DNA of 64,000 bases. Origin: Lachnoclostridium phytofermentans (GTDB lineage Bacteria > Bacillota > Clostridia > Lachnospirales > Lachnospiraceae). The stretch covers positions 62,001 through 126,000 of the forward strand of contig NZ_JPOF01000006.1 of assembly GCF_000733755.1 (NCBI RefSeq). The letters are read 5' to 3'. Below the pieces are notes generated by a model that was not told the DNA's origin, searched no databases, and worked only from the letters and a program-made list of their open reading frames with translations. Position numbers and translations under genes: made by a program. Shown piece by piece: positions 45,415-54,733 of this stretch. Within the stretch, counting starts at the first letter, position 1, and every line of letters begins with the position of its first letter.

Positions 45415-45821
45415 CAAATGTAGCTTATGTTTCAGCCGACCACATATGGGCGGCTGATATTGTGTATCACTGCAAATTAATAAGAGACATTGGAAAATCG
45501 ATCTCTAGATCAACCATTCAGAGTCTATTCTTAACAAGTAGGTTCCTTCTGCATAAAAAACTTAAAAAATATGTAATAATGAACAAATACAAATAAAATC
45601 ATCCTATAAATTAATGCATATTGACATAAATTAGGAGGCAGTATATGATAAAAATGTATTTTATTGGATTTATGAAATATAAGTCAATTGAGCAATAAAA
45701 CATCATTTAAATGCTACAAAGCTTGAATGTAATATATCTTATTGAGAACAAAGAGTATTAGAATAATTGCAGCTTTTTATAACTTAGTTTCTATTATTAT
45801 CTTATTTGACAGGAGGAGTTT
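45415..45821 (+). other. Spacer with one tiny ORF
   Basis: A CAGCCG/CGGCTG hairpin lies at 45433-45456. At 45645-45698 an ATG with a perfectly placed AGGAGG opens only 17 codons (MIKMYFIGFMKYKSIEQ). It may be a leader peptide or decayed gene start. Nothing else is supported. Confidence 0.4.
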
Positions 45822-46388
45822 ATGGAGTTTCAGTGGAGAAATCAACCAGAAGAATTTTTACAGGATGGGAGCAGGATTGTTGTGACTGCAGATAAAGGAA
45901 CTAATTTATTTAACAGTCCAGGTAAACATTTTAAGATTAATAATTTCCCATTTTACTATATCAATAAAATAGGAGACTTTGTCATACGTTGTAAAATCAC
46001 GCCAGATTTTAAGGCATTGTATGATTTAGGCTGCATCGTTGTTTATGATCATGAGGATAAGTGGATTAAATTCGCTTATGAGAACTCAGATGCGGGGCAT
46101 CCAGCTATGGTATCAGTAGTAACCAATGAGACCTCCGATGATTGTAACGGTGAGAAGGTGGAAGGTTATGCATGGATGCAGATTATAAGAAAGGGAGATG
46201 AATTCGCACTTCATTATTCGAAAGATAAGGAGCATTGGTCTCTAGTAAGAATATTTCGGTTAGAAATGAGTTCAGAAATTAAATTAGGAATCTCAGCTCA
46301 ATGCCCGTTAGGGGAAAATTGTAATGTTTTGTTTGAAGGACTCGAGATTTTAGAGAATGCCTTTCAGAATATCAGAAAACCAGAATAA
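45822..46388 (+). CDS. DUF1349-family concanavalin-like protein
   Basis: The 188-residue soluble protein starts after AGGAGGAG. Segments such as DFVIRCKITPDFKALYDLG, YAWMQIIRKGDEFALHYSKD and IKLGISAQCP match the DUF1349 group, a concanavalin/laminin-G-like beta-sandwich annotated for historical reasons as regulation of enolase. No enzymatic motif is known. It stands alone between the VTC group and the AraC regulator. It may bind carbohydrate; this is inference. Confidence 0.8.
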   Translation: MEFQWRNQPEEFLQDGSRIVVTADKGTNLFNSPGKHFKINNFPFYYINKIGDFVIRCKITPDFKALYDLGCIVVYDHEDKWIKFAYENSDAGHPAMVSVVTNETSDDCNGEKVEGYAWMQIIRKGDEFALHYSKDKEHWSLVRIFRLEMSSEIKLGISAQCPLGENCNVLFEGLEILENAFQNIRKPE

Positions 46389-46485
46389 ATGATATGAATA
46401 GGACTAACCGTTTAACTGAAAGCAAACAAATAAATTTGTCTATTCTTTGTAGTACAGTAGAAATAATTAAGCTAAGAAGGATATT

Positions 46486-46602
46486 ATGTATACCATAGTA
46501 ATCGCCGATGGTGAAGAGGAATTACGAAGCGCAAAAGGAAGGGGGAGGCTTAACAATGATTTTAAGATTAACAACCAATGTAGGCATAAAATTATCAATT
46601 AG
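46486..46602 (+). pseudogene. Possible remnant of a YesN-type response regulator
   Basis: An ATG opens 38 codons beginning MYTIVIADGEEELRSA. The first sixteen residues look like the first strand and acidic pair of a receiver domain (usually IADDEEELR), after which the sequence is no longer recognisable. It ends inside the tail of the convergent AraC gene. The match is short, so chance is possible. Confidence 0.35.
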
Positions 46603-47486
46603 GATAAACTCTTTTTTCTATATCTTGTTGGAGAGCATCCTTTTATCTTAGTAAATACCTTAGAGTAATAGTTAGAATCGTTAAAGCCAACCAAATTTGC
46701 TATCTCTACAATGGAATTTTCTGTGTTAATCAGATAGTTTAAGCTTTTTTCTATTCGATATTGTAGGATGAACTCAAACAGAGATACTTTCATATAGCGT
46801 TTAAAAAGCCTACAACATTCACTTTTACATAGATGAATATGTTCCGCAATATCTTCCAGAGTTAATTTCATAGCATAATTGCAATCGATATAAGATAGGA
46901 TACTATGAATTCTGTCATAATTTCGCTTATCAAAAGCTGACATGGAAGGTGTAGAATTATTATGTGAATATAATATTTTCCATAATTTTTGAAGTCGCAT
47001 AAGGATATCGAGTTCAAAAAAGGCTTCTTTCCTTTGTCCAATTGTGATAATATCATTTAAAATTGTTATAATCTCTTTATGCCATTCCTCAGACAAATCA
47101 AAATGGACTGCGGATAAAGAAAGGTTCTGTAGGATAGGTTCTACATACTTACGGTATATGATACTATTATCATATCCATAGATAAGCTTTGGATCAAACG
47201 TGATGGAGATATATTCACAATCCTTATTATTATATTTATTGCCAGAGTGTAAAGAACTGACATTACCAAACAAAGCTTCCCCTTCTTGGAGATGATAAAC
47301 ATGGTCATTCACCGTATAAATCATCTCACCTTTATCAATTAATGTGAGCTCGATTTCAGGGTGCCAATGCCACAAAAAAGAGCCTGATTCATACTTCGAT
47401 AATCGTTCATAACTTATCAAAAAAGGAAACTGGTCATTGCCATGTTCTTTCATTTCTCGCTTATACTTATTCGTAACTATCTGCAT
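46599..47486 (-). CDS. AraC-family regulator with cupin sensor domain
   Basis: The ATG at 47486 is preceded by AAAGGA at nine bases; another in-frame ATG at 47495 is too near that site. The 295-residue protein has an N-terminal cupin-like sugar-sensing domain (HWHPEIELTLIDKGEMIY, then LQEGEALFGN). A C-terminal pair of helix-turn-helix motifs follows, with LEDIAEHIHLCKSECCRLFK and IVEIANLVGFNDSNYYSKVF. It is divergent from the galactokinase gene, making control of galactose use a reasonable inference. Confidence 0.87.
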   Translation of the reverse strand: MQIVTNKYKREMKEHGNDQFPFLISYERLSKYESGSFLWHWHPEIELTLIDKGEMIYTVNDHVYHLQEGEALFGNVSSLHSGNKYNNKDCEYISITFDPKLIYGYDNSIIYRKYVEPILQNLSLSAVHFDLSEEWHKEIITILNDIITIGQRKEAFFELDILMRLQKLWKILYSHNNSTPSMSAFDKRNYDRIHSILSYIDCNYAMKLTLEDIAEHIHLCKSECCRLFKRYMKVSLFEFILQYRIEKSLNYLINTENSIVEIANLVGFNDSNYYSKVFTKIKGCSPTRYRKKSLS

Positions 47487-47805
47487 ATGCCCCATTCCTT
47501 TCTGAACATCAATATATTACTGTTTATATAAATTATACTAGCATAATTATAGGTAAATCTCAATATATTCCTTTTTTATCGTATTTTCTTTAAGGATTTT
47601 TGAAAAGAATCAATTATAATGAAACCATAACAATAGGCTGCATCCTTATTAAGTGGATTGTCATGTAAACTAGCTGGACAATATATCTTCATAGGTAACA
47701 TATAAACATTCTTCAAAGAGTAAATAGCACATAGATATTTAAAATAACCAGAGAAGCAGTATTTACACAATGAAACAAAAAAGATAAATTAAAGGAGATA
47801 TAAAG
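47487..47805. promoter_or_regulatory. Divergent control region between AraC and galactokinase genes
   Basis: AT-rich spacer without a gene. A weak plus-strand promoter candidate is TTGTCA (47658-47663) with TATATC 18 bases on. TATAAT also occurs at 47615-47620 without a matching -35. No clear operator repeat was seen. Confidence 0.3.
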
Positions 47806-49047
47806 ATGAGACTTCCAAGTACAGAAATACTTCATAAAGTTTATGGGGAAAGTGAGAGTAGTTCTAAGCGGTACGAAGCTTTGGCAAAACAGTTTACGAA
47901 GCATTTTAATTCAGATGAGATGGAGTTCTTTACTGCTCCGGGAAGAACAGAAATTATCGGAAATCATACCGACCATAACGGAGGGAAAATTTTAGCTGCA
48001 AGTATCAGCTTAGACACCATAGGGGCTGCCTATCCAAACAATTCCAATATCATCTCGATCTTTAGTGAAGGTTACGAAGGAGAAATTCGATTGGATCTAT
48101 CTAAGATAGATGAGATACCAATCAATCAAGGTACCATATCTTTGATTGCCGGAATGATAAAAGCAACCTTAAAATTAGGATATCACGTCTCTGGATTTAA
48201 CGCATACATAACTACAAGTGTTATCAGCGCTGCAGGGGTCAGTTCTTCTGCTTCCTTTGAAATGTTACTCTGTTCCATGCTAAACTATTTTTTTAATGAC
48301 AGTAACATGAGCTATACTGAATATGCTAAAATTGGTCAGTATGCAGAAAACAAGTATTGGAGTAAAGCTTCTGGATTAATGGATCAGATGGCATGTGCAG
48401 TTGGTGGTACGATATCATTAGATTTTTCAGATGATGTGAAATATGAGAAGGTAGATTTTTCGTTTTCTAAGATTGGTTATGACTTAATTATTGTAAATAC
48501 AGGGAAAGGTCATGCAGATTTAAGTAACGAATATTCAGAAATTCCAATGGAAATGAAGGTAGTAGCGAAGAAGTTAGGTGGAACTCTATTATGCGATAGT
48601 AGCTTATCTGAATTTTTAGAACATTTTACAGAGTTAGAAGAAAGCCTTGAAAATGACAGAGCTCTACTTCGTGCAATGCATTTCTATGAAGAAAATATTA
48701 GAGTAGAGGAAGCTATTAAGGCGATAGCTGACCATAACGAAAAGCACCTGTTAAAGATTATTATAGAGTCGGGTAACTCCTCTTGGAAATGGTTACAAAA
48801 CTGCTACGTTGCTACAGATAAAAAAGATCAGAAGATTAATTTAGCTCTTGCATTAACTGAGTTATTTATTAAGAAAATAGGGGATGGCAGCTGCCGCATT
48901 CATGGAGGTGGATTTGCGGGTGTTATCATGAGTATTATGCCAAAAGCAGAAACTGTTCACTATATTGAGTATATGTCTCAGTATATTGACCCTAAGAATA
49001 TTTATCCGATGAATATCAGGGAACACGGAGCGATTCATTTGGGATAA
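47806..49047 (+). CDS. galK: Galactokinase (GHMP kinase)
   Basis: The 413-residue enzyme phosphorylates galactose to galactose-1-phosphate in the Leloir pathway. Evidence is the galactokinase signature APGRTEIIGNHTDHNGG (about residue 45), the ATP loop VISAAGVSSSASFE, the family segment GLMDQMACAVGG and the late GSCRIHGGGFAGVI. The signature has Asn where Glu is usual (GEHTD), a modest variation. AAAGGAG precedes the ATG. No galE or galT is adjacent. The AraC-type regulator is divergent, and galactomannan side chains are a plausible galactose source given the mannan locus. Confidence 0.88.
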   Translation: MRLPSTEILHKVYGESESSSKRYEALAKQFTKHFNSDEMEFFTAPGRTEIIGNHTDHNGGKILAASISLDTIGAAYPNNSNIISIFSEGYEGEIRLDLSKIDEIPINQGTISLIAGMIKATLKLGYHVSGFNAYITTSVISAAGVSSSASFEMLLCSMLNYFFNDSNMSYTEYAKIGQYAENKYWSKASGLMDQMACAVGGTISLDFSDDVKYEKVDFSFSKIGYDLIIVNTGKGHADLSNEYSEIPMEMKVVAKKLGGTLLCDSSLSEFLEHFTELEESLENDRALLRAMHFYEENIRVEEAIKAIADHNEKHLLKIIIESGNSSWKWLQNCYVATDKKDQKINLALALTELFIKKIGDGSCRIHGGGFAGVIMSIMPKAETVHYIEYMSQYIDPKNIYPMNIREHGAIHLG

Positions 49048-49490
49048 AAAATAGTATTACAGAAAATCTATTATTAATATCCCTATGTAAGAAGCAACAG
49101 TCGACATTTTGTTGGCTGTTGCTTTCTTTCATTCATAATGTGTTATTAGAGTGATAATGCAAAAATATATTTAACTAAACGCTTCATTTAGGAGATTTAT
49201 TATTCAAAGGTGAATGTCGGCATTGTATTCGCAGTGAAGTGTTGTGTAAGCGAGTATTTTATTATTTAGTGCTGGAAGAGTAATATGTTAATGTATTATT
49301 TAATTTTTTATATTTTTAGAAAAAATTACTTGCGATATGGTATTAAATTGGATAAAATTGATAATACATACCTATTTTGCAAAGGGATAGACATTACGCG
49401 ATTGGTGAAAATGGGGATTATGCGGTGAGCAATTAAGTAAACGTAGGATGGGATAATCTGAGTCAATGGATTATTTTGGGGAGGGATATT
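49048..49490. other. Spacer after galactokinase
   Basis: It contains the terminator at 49092-49130. The remainder, about 350 bases of AT-rich sequence, shows no gene, repeat or strong promoter. Confidence 0.5.
49092..49130 (+). terminator. Terminator of the galactokinase gene
   Basis: AAGCAACAG (49092-49100) pairs with CTGTTGCTT (49116-49124), followed by TCTTTC. Confidence 0.75.
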
Positions 49491-50255
49491 ATGATTTCTG
49501 AGAAAGAGATTACGCAAGAATTAAAGAATGAATTACAGCAACTGCCATATGTTTATGCCTTTTGGCTAGAGGGATCATTTGCTATGGGATATGAAGATGA
49601 ATATTCTGATATCGATTACTGGATCGATGTTGAGGATGACTATGTAAAAGAGGCATTAGAACACGTCGAAATGGCACTTTTACGCCTAGGGGAATTGGAT
49701 GAGCGTGACGAGAGGGGAAACCAACACCCCAAATTAGGTCAGATTGTGTATCATATAAAAGATTCTAATCCGTATCTGGTATTGGATTTTAACTGGCAAC
49801 TACACTCAAGAGATAGAAATGAATATCACTACATACAAAATGATATTGTAGAGGGTGCTAAGATTCTATTTGATAAGGATAATGTGGTTCGATTTGATTC
49901 TGTTGATACAAGTGAAATCATAAGAAACAGAAATCAGTGTAGAGAAGAATGTGATTATAGGTATAGTCAACATTTTCGGGTAGAAAAATATATAAGAAGA
50001 AAAAACTTTCTTGAAAGTTATGCTTATTACAACAAATATGTAATCGAACCACTTGTTATCTTATTGAGATTAAAGTACACACCCTTATATCCATATCATT
50101 ATTTATTGCATATCTCTAAGCACATTCCACAGATTGAGGTAGATAGACTTGAAAAATTAATTCAAGTAACAACTCTTGACGAGATGGAAATCGCTATGAA
50201 GAAAGCAGAACAATGGTATCAAGAACTACAGGAAGAGATTGATAAGAGGAATTAG
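49491..50255 (+). CDS. Nucleotidyltransferase-fold protein
   Basis: ATG 49491 after GGGGAGGG gives 254 residues; the in-frame TTG at 49476 lies before that site. The N-terminus has the polymerase-beta-type motif LEGSFAMGYEDEYSDIDYWI (Gly-Ser and paired Asp), as in aminoglycoside nucleotidyltransferases and related proteins. The C-terminal half is helical. The substrate is not predictable; resistance activity should not be assumed. The gene stands alone. Confidence 0.72.
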   Translation: MISEKEITQELKNELQQLPYVYAFWLEGSFAMGYEDEYSDIDYWIDVEDDYVKEALEHVEMALLRLGELDERDERGNQHPKLGQIVYHIKDSNPYLVLDFNWQLHSRDRNEYHYIQNDIVEGAKILFDKDNVVRFDSVDTSEIIRNRNQCREECDYRYSQHFRVEKYIRRKNFLESYAYYNKYVIEPLVILLRLKYTPLYPYHYLLHISKHIPQIEVDRLEKLIQVTTLDEMEIAMKKAEQWYQELQEEIDKRN

Positions 50256-50323
50256 ATAATACTTAGCATGAAAGGAAATCACATGGGGAGGAATTTGTAC
50301 TTTTGAGTGCATGTGAATTATAG

Positions 50324-50397
50324 AAGGATGCTAAGTATAAGGATGCAGAACATAAGGATGCAAAGTAGAAGGATGTAAAATATAAGATGCTAAGTAT
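50324..50397. repeat. Five 15-base tandem repeats
   Basis: Units begin at 50324, 50339, 50354, 50369 and 50384, with consensus aaggatgc(t/a)aagtat; the last is one base short. They lie between the nucleotidyltransferase gene and its terminator. The period of 15 is a multiple of three, but no coding frame of interest is evident. Simple replication slippage is the likely origin. Confidence 0.8.
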
Positions 50398-50429
50398 AGA
50401 AAGATACTAAAAATGTTTTATTAAGATAA

Positions 50430-50500
50430 TATAGCGACAAAATCAAAAATAACTCTGAGTAATACAAGAGCTATCATGATTTTGTCGCTATTTATTTTTC
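50430..50500. terminator. Bidirectional terminator between nucleotidyltransferase and AraC fragment
   Basis: A perfect 15-base-pair stem (about 50431-50445 with 50477-50491) with a 31-base loop is followed by TTATTTTT. It lies between convergent genes. Confidence 0.75.
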
Positions 50501-50502
50501 CT

Positions 50503-50847
50503 TTAGGAATTATGTAAATGGCGAAATTGTGCAGGAGTCATCCCCTCGTAACGTTTGAATACTGCACTGAAATAACTAGCATCACTAAAACCAGTATATT
50601 GAATAAGATCTTTTATCATTTTATCTTCCTTTATAAGCATTTCTTTTGCTTTCTGTATCCGAAGCCTCACAAGATACTCATAAGGACTTATTTTAAGTAA
50701 TTGTTTAAAAATACGACATAAGTATTGGGAAGTAACATTAAGGTTATTTGCAATTTCTAATAAAGAGATATCTTTAGCAAAGTTTTGTTCCATATATTCA
50801 ATGGTAAGTTCTATTTGTTTACTTATATGCTTGCTCTCCTTAGAAGT
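50503..50847 (-). pseudogene. 5'-truncated AraC-family regulator (DNA-binding domain only)
   Basis: The frame encodes the complete C-terminal helix-turn-helix pair of an AraC protein (SLLEIANNLNVTSQYLCRIF, then MIKDLIQYTGFSDASYFSAVF). It continues upstream of the first ATG (50793) as TSKESKHISKQIELTIEY, normal linker sequence. There is no start codon with a ribosome binding site. The sensor domain is missing. At about 50848-50860 the sequence switches to the truncated GH2 gene on the other strand. The original gene was probably 250 residues or more. Confidence 0.8.
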
Positions 50848-50851
50848 ATAA

Positions 50852-53299
50852 TCTGAAGCATGGGTTTGGCTTAATGGAGAGTATGTAGGTAATCACATTG
50901 GACACTTAACACCATTTGAGATGAATCTAAATAAATGGTTGAAGGTTGGTCAATCGAATGAATTAATTATAGCAGTTTCAAACATAAGAAAAGATCGTAT
51001 TGGGTGCAGTATCCGAGGTTATAAAGGTAAAAGTGCAGGGATTACACGTTCCGTTAGTATTCAAGTATCAGAAAAAGCAAGAATAATGGATTGTTATGTT
51101 AGAACAACTTCTGATTTAAGTAAGCTCCTATGGGAAGTTAATATAAGTAGAATTGATACTTTTCATCAAGCGTTAACTCTTGGTTGGGAAATAGTCGATT
51201 TCACTAACAATCAAAAGATAGCGAACGGCTCTGTGGTTTCAAATGAACCGGTTACAAAATGGATTTCTGATACCTATGGCATGAAAACCTGGTCGGATAC
51301 GGAACCTCGTTTATATCAATTGATGATTACTTTATGGTATGAAAACACGGTAGTAGATACTATAAAACAAAAATTTGGTTTCCGATATATAGAAAGACAG
51401 GGTAGAAAAATACTTTTGAATGGTAATTCTATTTTACTACGTGGATTGACGGAGCATGCATATTTTCCAGAAACATGTACAGTACCTACCGAGCTATCCT
51501 ACTACAGAAAGGCTATAAAAGCACTAAAGAACATCGGTTATAACTGGATTCGCTTTCATACGTGGACACCGCCGGAAGAATGCTTAATCGCTGCTGATGA
51601 ATTAGGTATGCTGATTCAAGTGGAAGCACCAAATGGTTTTTTGGAATCAGATTTTCTTGATATTATTATGACATGTCGTAAGCATTCTTCCGTAGTTCTA
51701 TATTGCTGTGGCAACGAAGTTCCAATTGACGATGCAATGGATGCAAAACTAGAGCTTATGGCAAAGCATTGTCATGAACTTGTACCAGATTCTCTATTCA
51801 ATCCTATGGGAGCGCTCCTTAGAGTTGAATGTTCTCTTGATGAAACAGCTTCAGGGTATACAAAATATCCTGTACCACACAATACGATAAAACTTCAGAA
51901 ACTGAAATCATACAGTGATGTATTTTCGCCAGGAGTTTGGGTTTTTAGTTATCATTCTCTTTATCCAGATGTAGCCAAGATAGAGGAGCGTTTTTCTATT
52001 TATGAACGTCCCTGCTTAGTTCATGAGGCGGGAATTAATGATAGCTATTTAAACCTTGATTTAGAACAGCGTTATGAGAATACCCGAATAGGTCCCGGTC
52101 TTTTTACAGCGGTACGAAACTACTTAAAAGAAATGGGGATGCTACCAAACGCTCAAACCTATTATCAAAACTCTTGTCGATGGATGCGACAAATCGTTAA
52201 GTTTAGTATAGAGAAAGCCCGCAGATGTAATAATGTGACCGGTTATGATTTTTTAGGTGCCATCGATTGCCACTGGCATCGTACTGGGTATGCGGTAGGA
52301 ATTCTAAATGAGTTTTATGAGCTAAAGGCAGGATTTACTGCTAAGGACGTACAGCAATTCAATGGAGAAAGTGTACTACTATCTAATTGTAGTACGAATC
52401 GAAACCTTGTTGCAGGACAAAAGCTTTGTGTAAAGCTACTTGTATCGTTATTTGGGACGCAGCCTATGAATCATGGAATCTTATCTTGGTATCTCGAAGA
52501 TGAGGATAAGAGGGTTTATTCCCGTGGCCAGATGGAAGTGAGTAATATACCCAATGGTTGTATTACGGAATTTGGTGATATTTCTATTGAAATTCCAAGG
52601 ATCGACAATATCGGAAAGCACATTCAACTAAACACTCGTTTATCGGGTGGAAGCTATGAAATTACAAACAGTTGGGATTATTGGATATTTCGGGATAATA
52701 GTATACAGGAAAGTAAACTGCAAGAAGAAAAAATCAGAGTTGTTAATACAATTGACGAGGAATCAATAGCATATATGGCAAACGGAGGACGAATTCTCTT
52801 ACTCGGTAGCGGTCCGTTTCCAGGCTTACCAATCTCATTTCAAATGATGTCAGGCGGACGGGTAAATGGTAACAATGCTACGGTGATCTATGATCATCCA
52901 CTTATGAGAAACTTTCCACAGGAGGGCTTTTGTGATTGGCAATTCTATCCGATGTTCCATGACGGTGGAGCAATCGTATTCAATGACTTATCGATACCTT
53001 TCGATCCAATTATTGAAATAGTAAGTAGTTATAAACTAATCCGTAAGCAAGCAAGTGTATTTGAACTTGGAATCGGAAAAGGAGGAATGTTAGTTTGTAC
53101 GTTGAATATCGATTGCAGAGATCCTGCTGCGAATAGTCTATATCACTGTATGCTACAATATTTATCATCAGAAGAATTTAAACCTAAGGTGAAGGTAACT
53201 GCTGAATGGATAAACAATTTATTAATTCAAAACAAAAACCTTGTAGTAGATTTTACTACAGATGAGTGTTATGATACCGGTGGTCATATTGAGGTATAA
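50852..53299 (+). pseudogene. 5'-truncated GH2 glycoside hydrolase
   Basis: The reading frame is open from 50852 (stop TAA at 50849) and starts mid-domain with EAWVWLNGEYVGNHIGHLTP, a standard GH2 jelly-roll segment. There is thus no true N-terminus. An ATG at 50921 could begin a 792-residue product, but it has no good ribosome binding site and would lack about half the sugar-binding domain. The barrel has the acid/base CGNEVP and probable nucleophile LVHEAGIND. The long C-terminal part seems intact. It was possibly a beta-galactosidase or beta-mannosidase type enzyme; function after truncation is doubtful. Confidence 0.75.
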
Positions 53300-53656
53300 T
53301 TAAAAAGTTGATCTTTGTAAACATGAAGAAGTAAGTTTCTAATGCTGTATGTTGTAATAGAATACCTTTCTAAGAAAAATAGCTAATTTTTAATACACCC
53401 CAAATGTTAGATAGAATTGAATTCTAACATTTGGGGTGTATGTCATTCTGAGTAGCCGTTTTTTATGTTAATTAATGAAGAAAGGTTAGTAGTGCTTACT
53501 TTGAAATAGCTGATATCTAAAAAACTATTTTAGATAATATAAGTACATTTTATAATAAAACTTTACCATCAGTAAAATTATTTCTTTACCAACTTTACAA
53601 TTAGTAGCTTATCGAATTATAACAGTTATGATATGATACCATTTAGGAGGGATGAA
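53300..53656 (+). other. Spacer with a perfect long inverted repeat
   Basis: A perfect 19-base-pair inverted repeat (53393-53411 with 53423-53441, loop 11 bases) follows the GH2 fragment. It lacks a T run, so it is a hairpin of uncertain role, possibly a terminator. The remaining AT-rich sequence to the next gene has no further feature I can support. Confidence 0.6.
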
Positions 53657-54733
53657 ATGGTAATTAAAATTGGTGAAAATATTCGAAAGTATAGAAAAGA
53701 ACTAAGCCTCACACAAGAACAATTGGCAGAAGCGGTTGGTGTTACCATCGGGGCAGTATCGAAATGGGAATCAGGAACTTCAACTCCTGATATTAGTCTT
53801 ATTATTACCTTGGCTGATTTTTTCGAACTATCAGTTGATGTGTTGTTGGGTTATGAGCTTGGTAAGTCAAATCCTGATAAGATAGTAGAAGAAATTAAAA
53901 GATTACGTCACGAAAAAAAGTATGAGGAAGGACAAAGAGAAGCCGATAAATATTTGCAAAAATATCCGAATCGATTTGATGTTGTATATGAGAGTGCAAG
54001 AGTATTTCAGATGAAGGGAATTGAGCATCGAGATCAGGAGGCCTTAAAGAAGTCACTCTTATTACTTCAACGTGCTTGTAAATTAATTGATCAAAATACA
54101 GATGAGACGATTAGCGAAGTGTCCTTGCAAAATAGTATTGGGAATATCTATATGGCACTAGGCGATGTGGAAAAATCCATAGAACATTTAAAAAAATATA
54201 ACTACGATGGAATGAATAACGTAGACATTGGATTTTACCTTATCATGTCAATGAAATATGAGGAAGCAATTCCATATCTATCGGATAGTTTTATTCAAGA
54301 GATATCCAAACTTTTTAAGACAATGATAGGGTATGTTAATTACTATTCCAATAGGAAGGAGTATCAACAAGCGTTAGATATTGTAGAATGGGTACATAAC
54401 TTTTTAAAGGGACTAAGATCCGATGATGTTTGTTATCTTGATAAACTAGATGTTATTCTCTTTACCTGCAATTCTTTATTATATTGTGATATGGGCGACT
54501 ATAAGGCTTCCAAAGAATATTTAAGAAAAGCAAAAGTTACGGCAGAAAAATTTGATGCTGCACCCGATTATAACTTAAGCAAGATAAACTATTGCTCGTT
54601 TAGCAAAGATACGTTATCTGATGATTTTGGGGTCACCGCTTCACAGGGAATTATGAATTCGATAAATGAAAATGTGGAAATTAAGGAAGATATGCTAAAA
54701 CTATGGGAGGAACTTTTGCATGAAGGGGAGTAA
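53657..54733 (+). CDS. HTH (Xre-type) regulator with TPR-like sensor region
   Basis: ATG 53657 is six bases after AGGAGG; the in-frame ATG at 53633 precedes that site. The 358-residue protein has an Xre helix-turn-helix (residues 5-60: IGENIRKYRKELSLTQEQLA, then GAVSKWESG). About 280 residues of helical TPR-like repeats follow (for example SLQNSIGNIYMALGDVEKSI). This layout is common among regulators that sense peptides or protein partners. It overlaps the ABC exporter gene by 14 bases, so it likely controls that exporter. Confidence 0.83.
   Translation: MVIKIGENIRKYRKELSLTQEQLAEAVGVTIGAVSKWESGTSTPDISLIITLADFFELSVDVLLGYELGKSNPDKIVEEIKRLRHEKKYEEGQREADKYLQKYPNRFDVVYESARVFQMKGIEHRDQEALKKSLLLLQRACKLIDQNTDETISEVSLQNSIGNIYMALGDVEKSIEHLKKYNYDGMNNVDIGFYLIMSMKYEEAIPYLSDSFIQEISKLFKTMIGYVNYYSNRKEYQQALDIVEWVHNFLKGLRSDDVCYLDKLDVILFTCNSLLYCDMGDYKASKEYLRKAKVTAEKFDAAPDYNLSKINYCSFSKDTLSDDFGVTASQGIMNSINENVEIKEDMLKLWEELLHEGE

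Noticed and set aside
45330-45596. 88-codon ORF downstream of the small membrane protein gene
   Set aside because: It begins inside that gene, has no ribosome binding site and no recognisable sequence.
49491-50255. Aminoglycoside resistance gene
   Set aside because: Only the general nucleotidyltransferase motif is visible; nothing points to aminoglycosides specifically.
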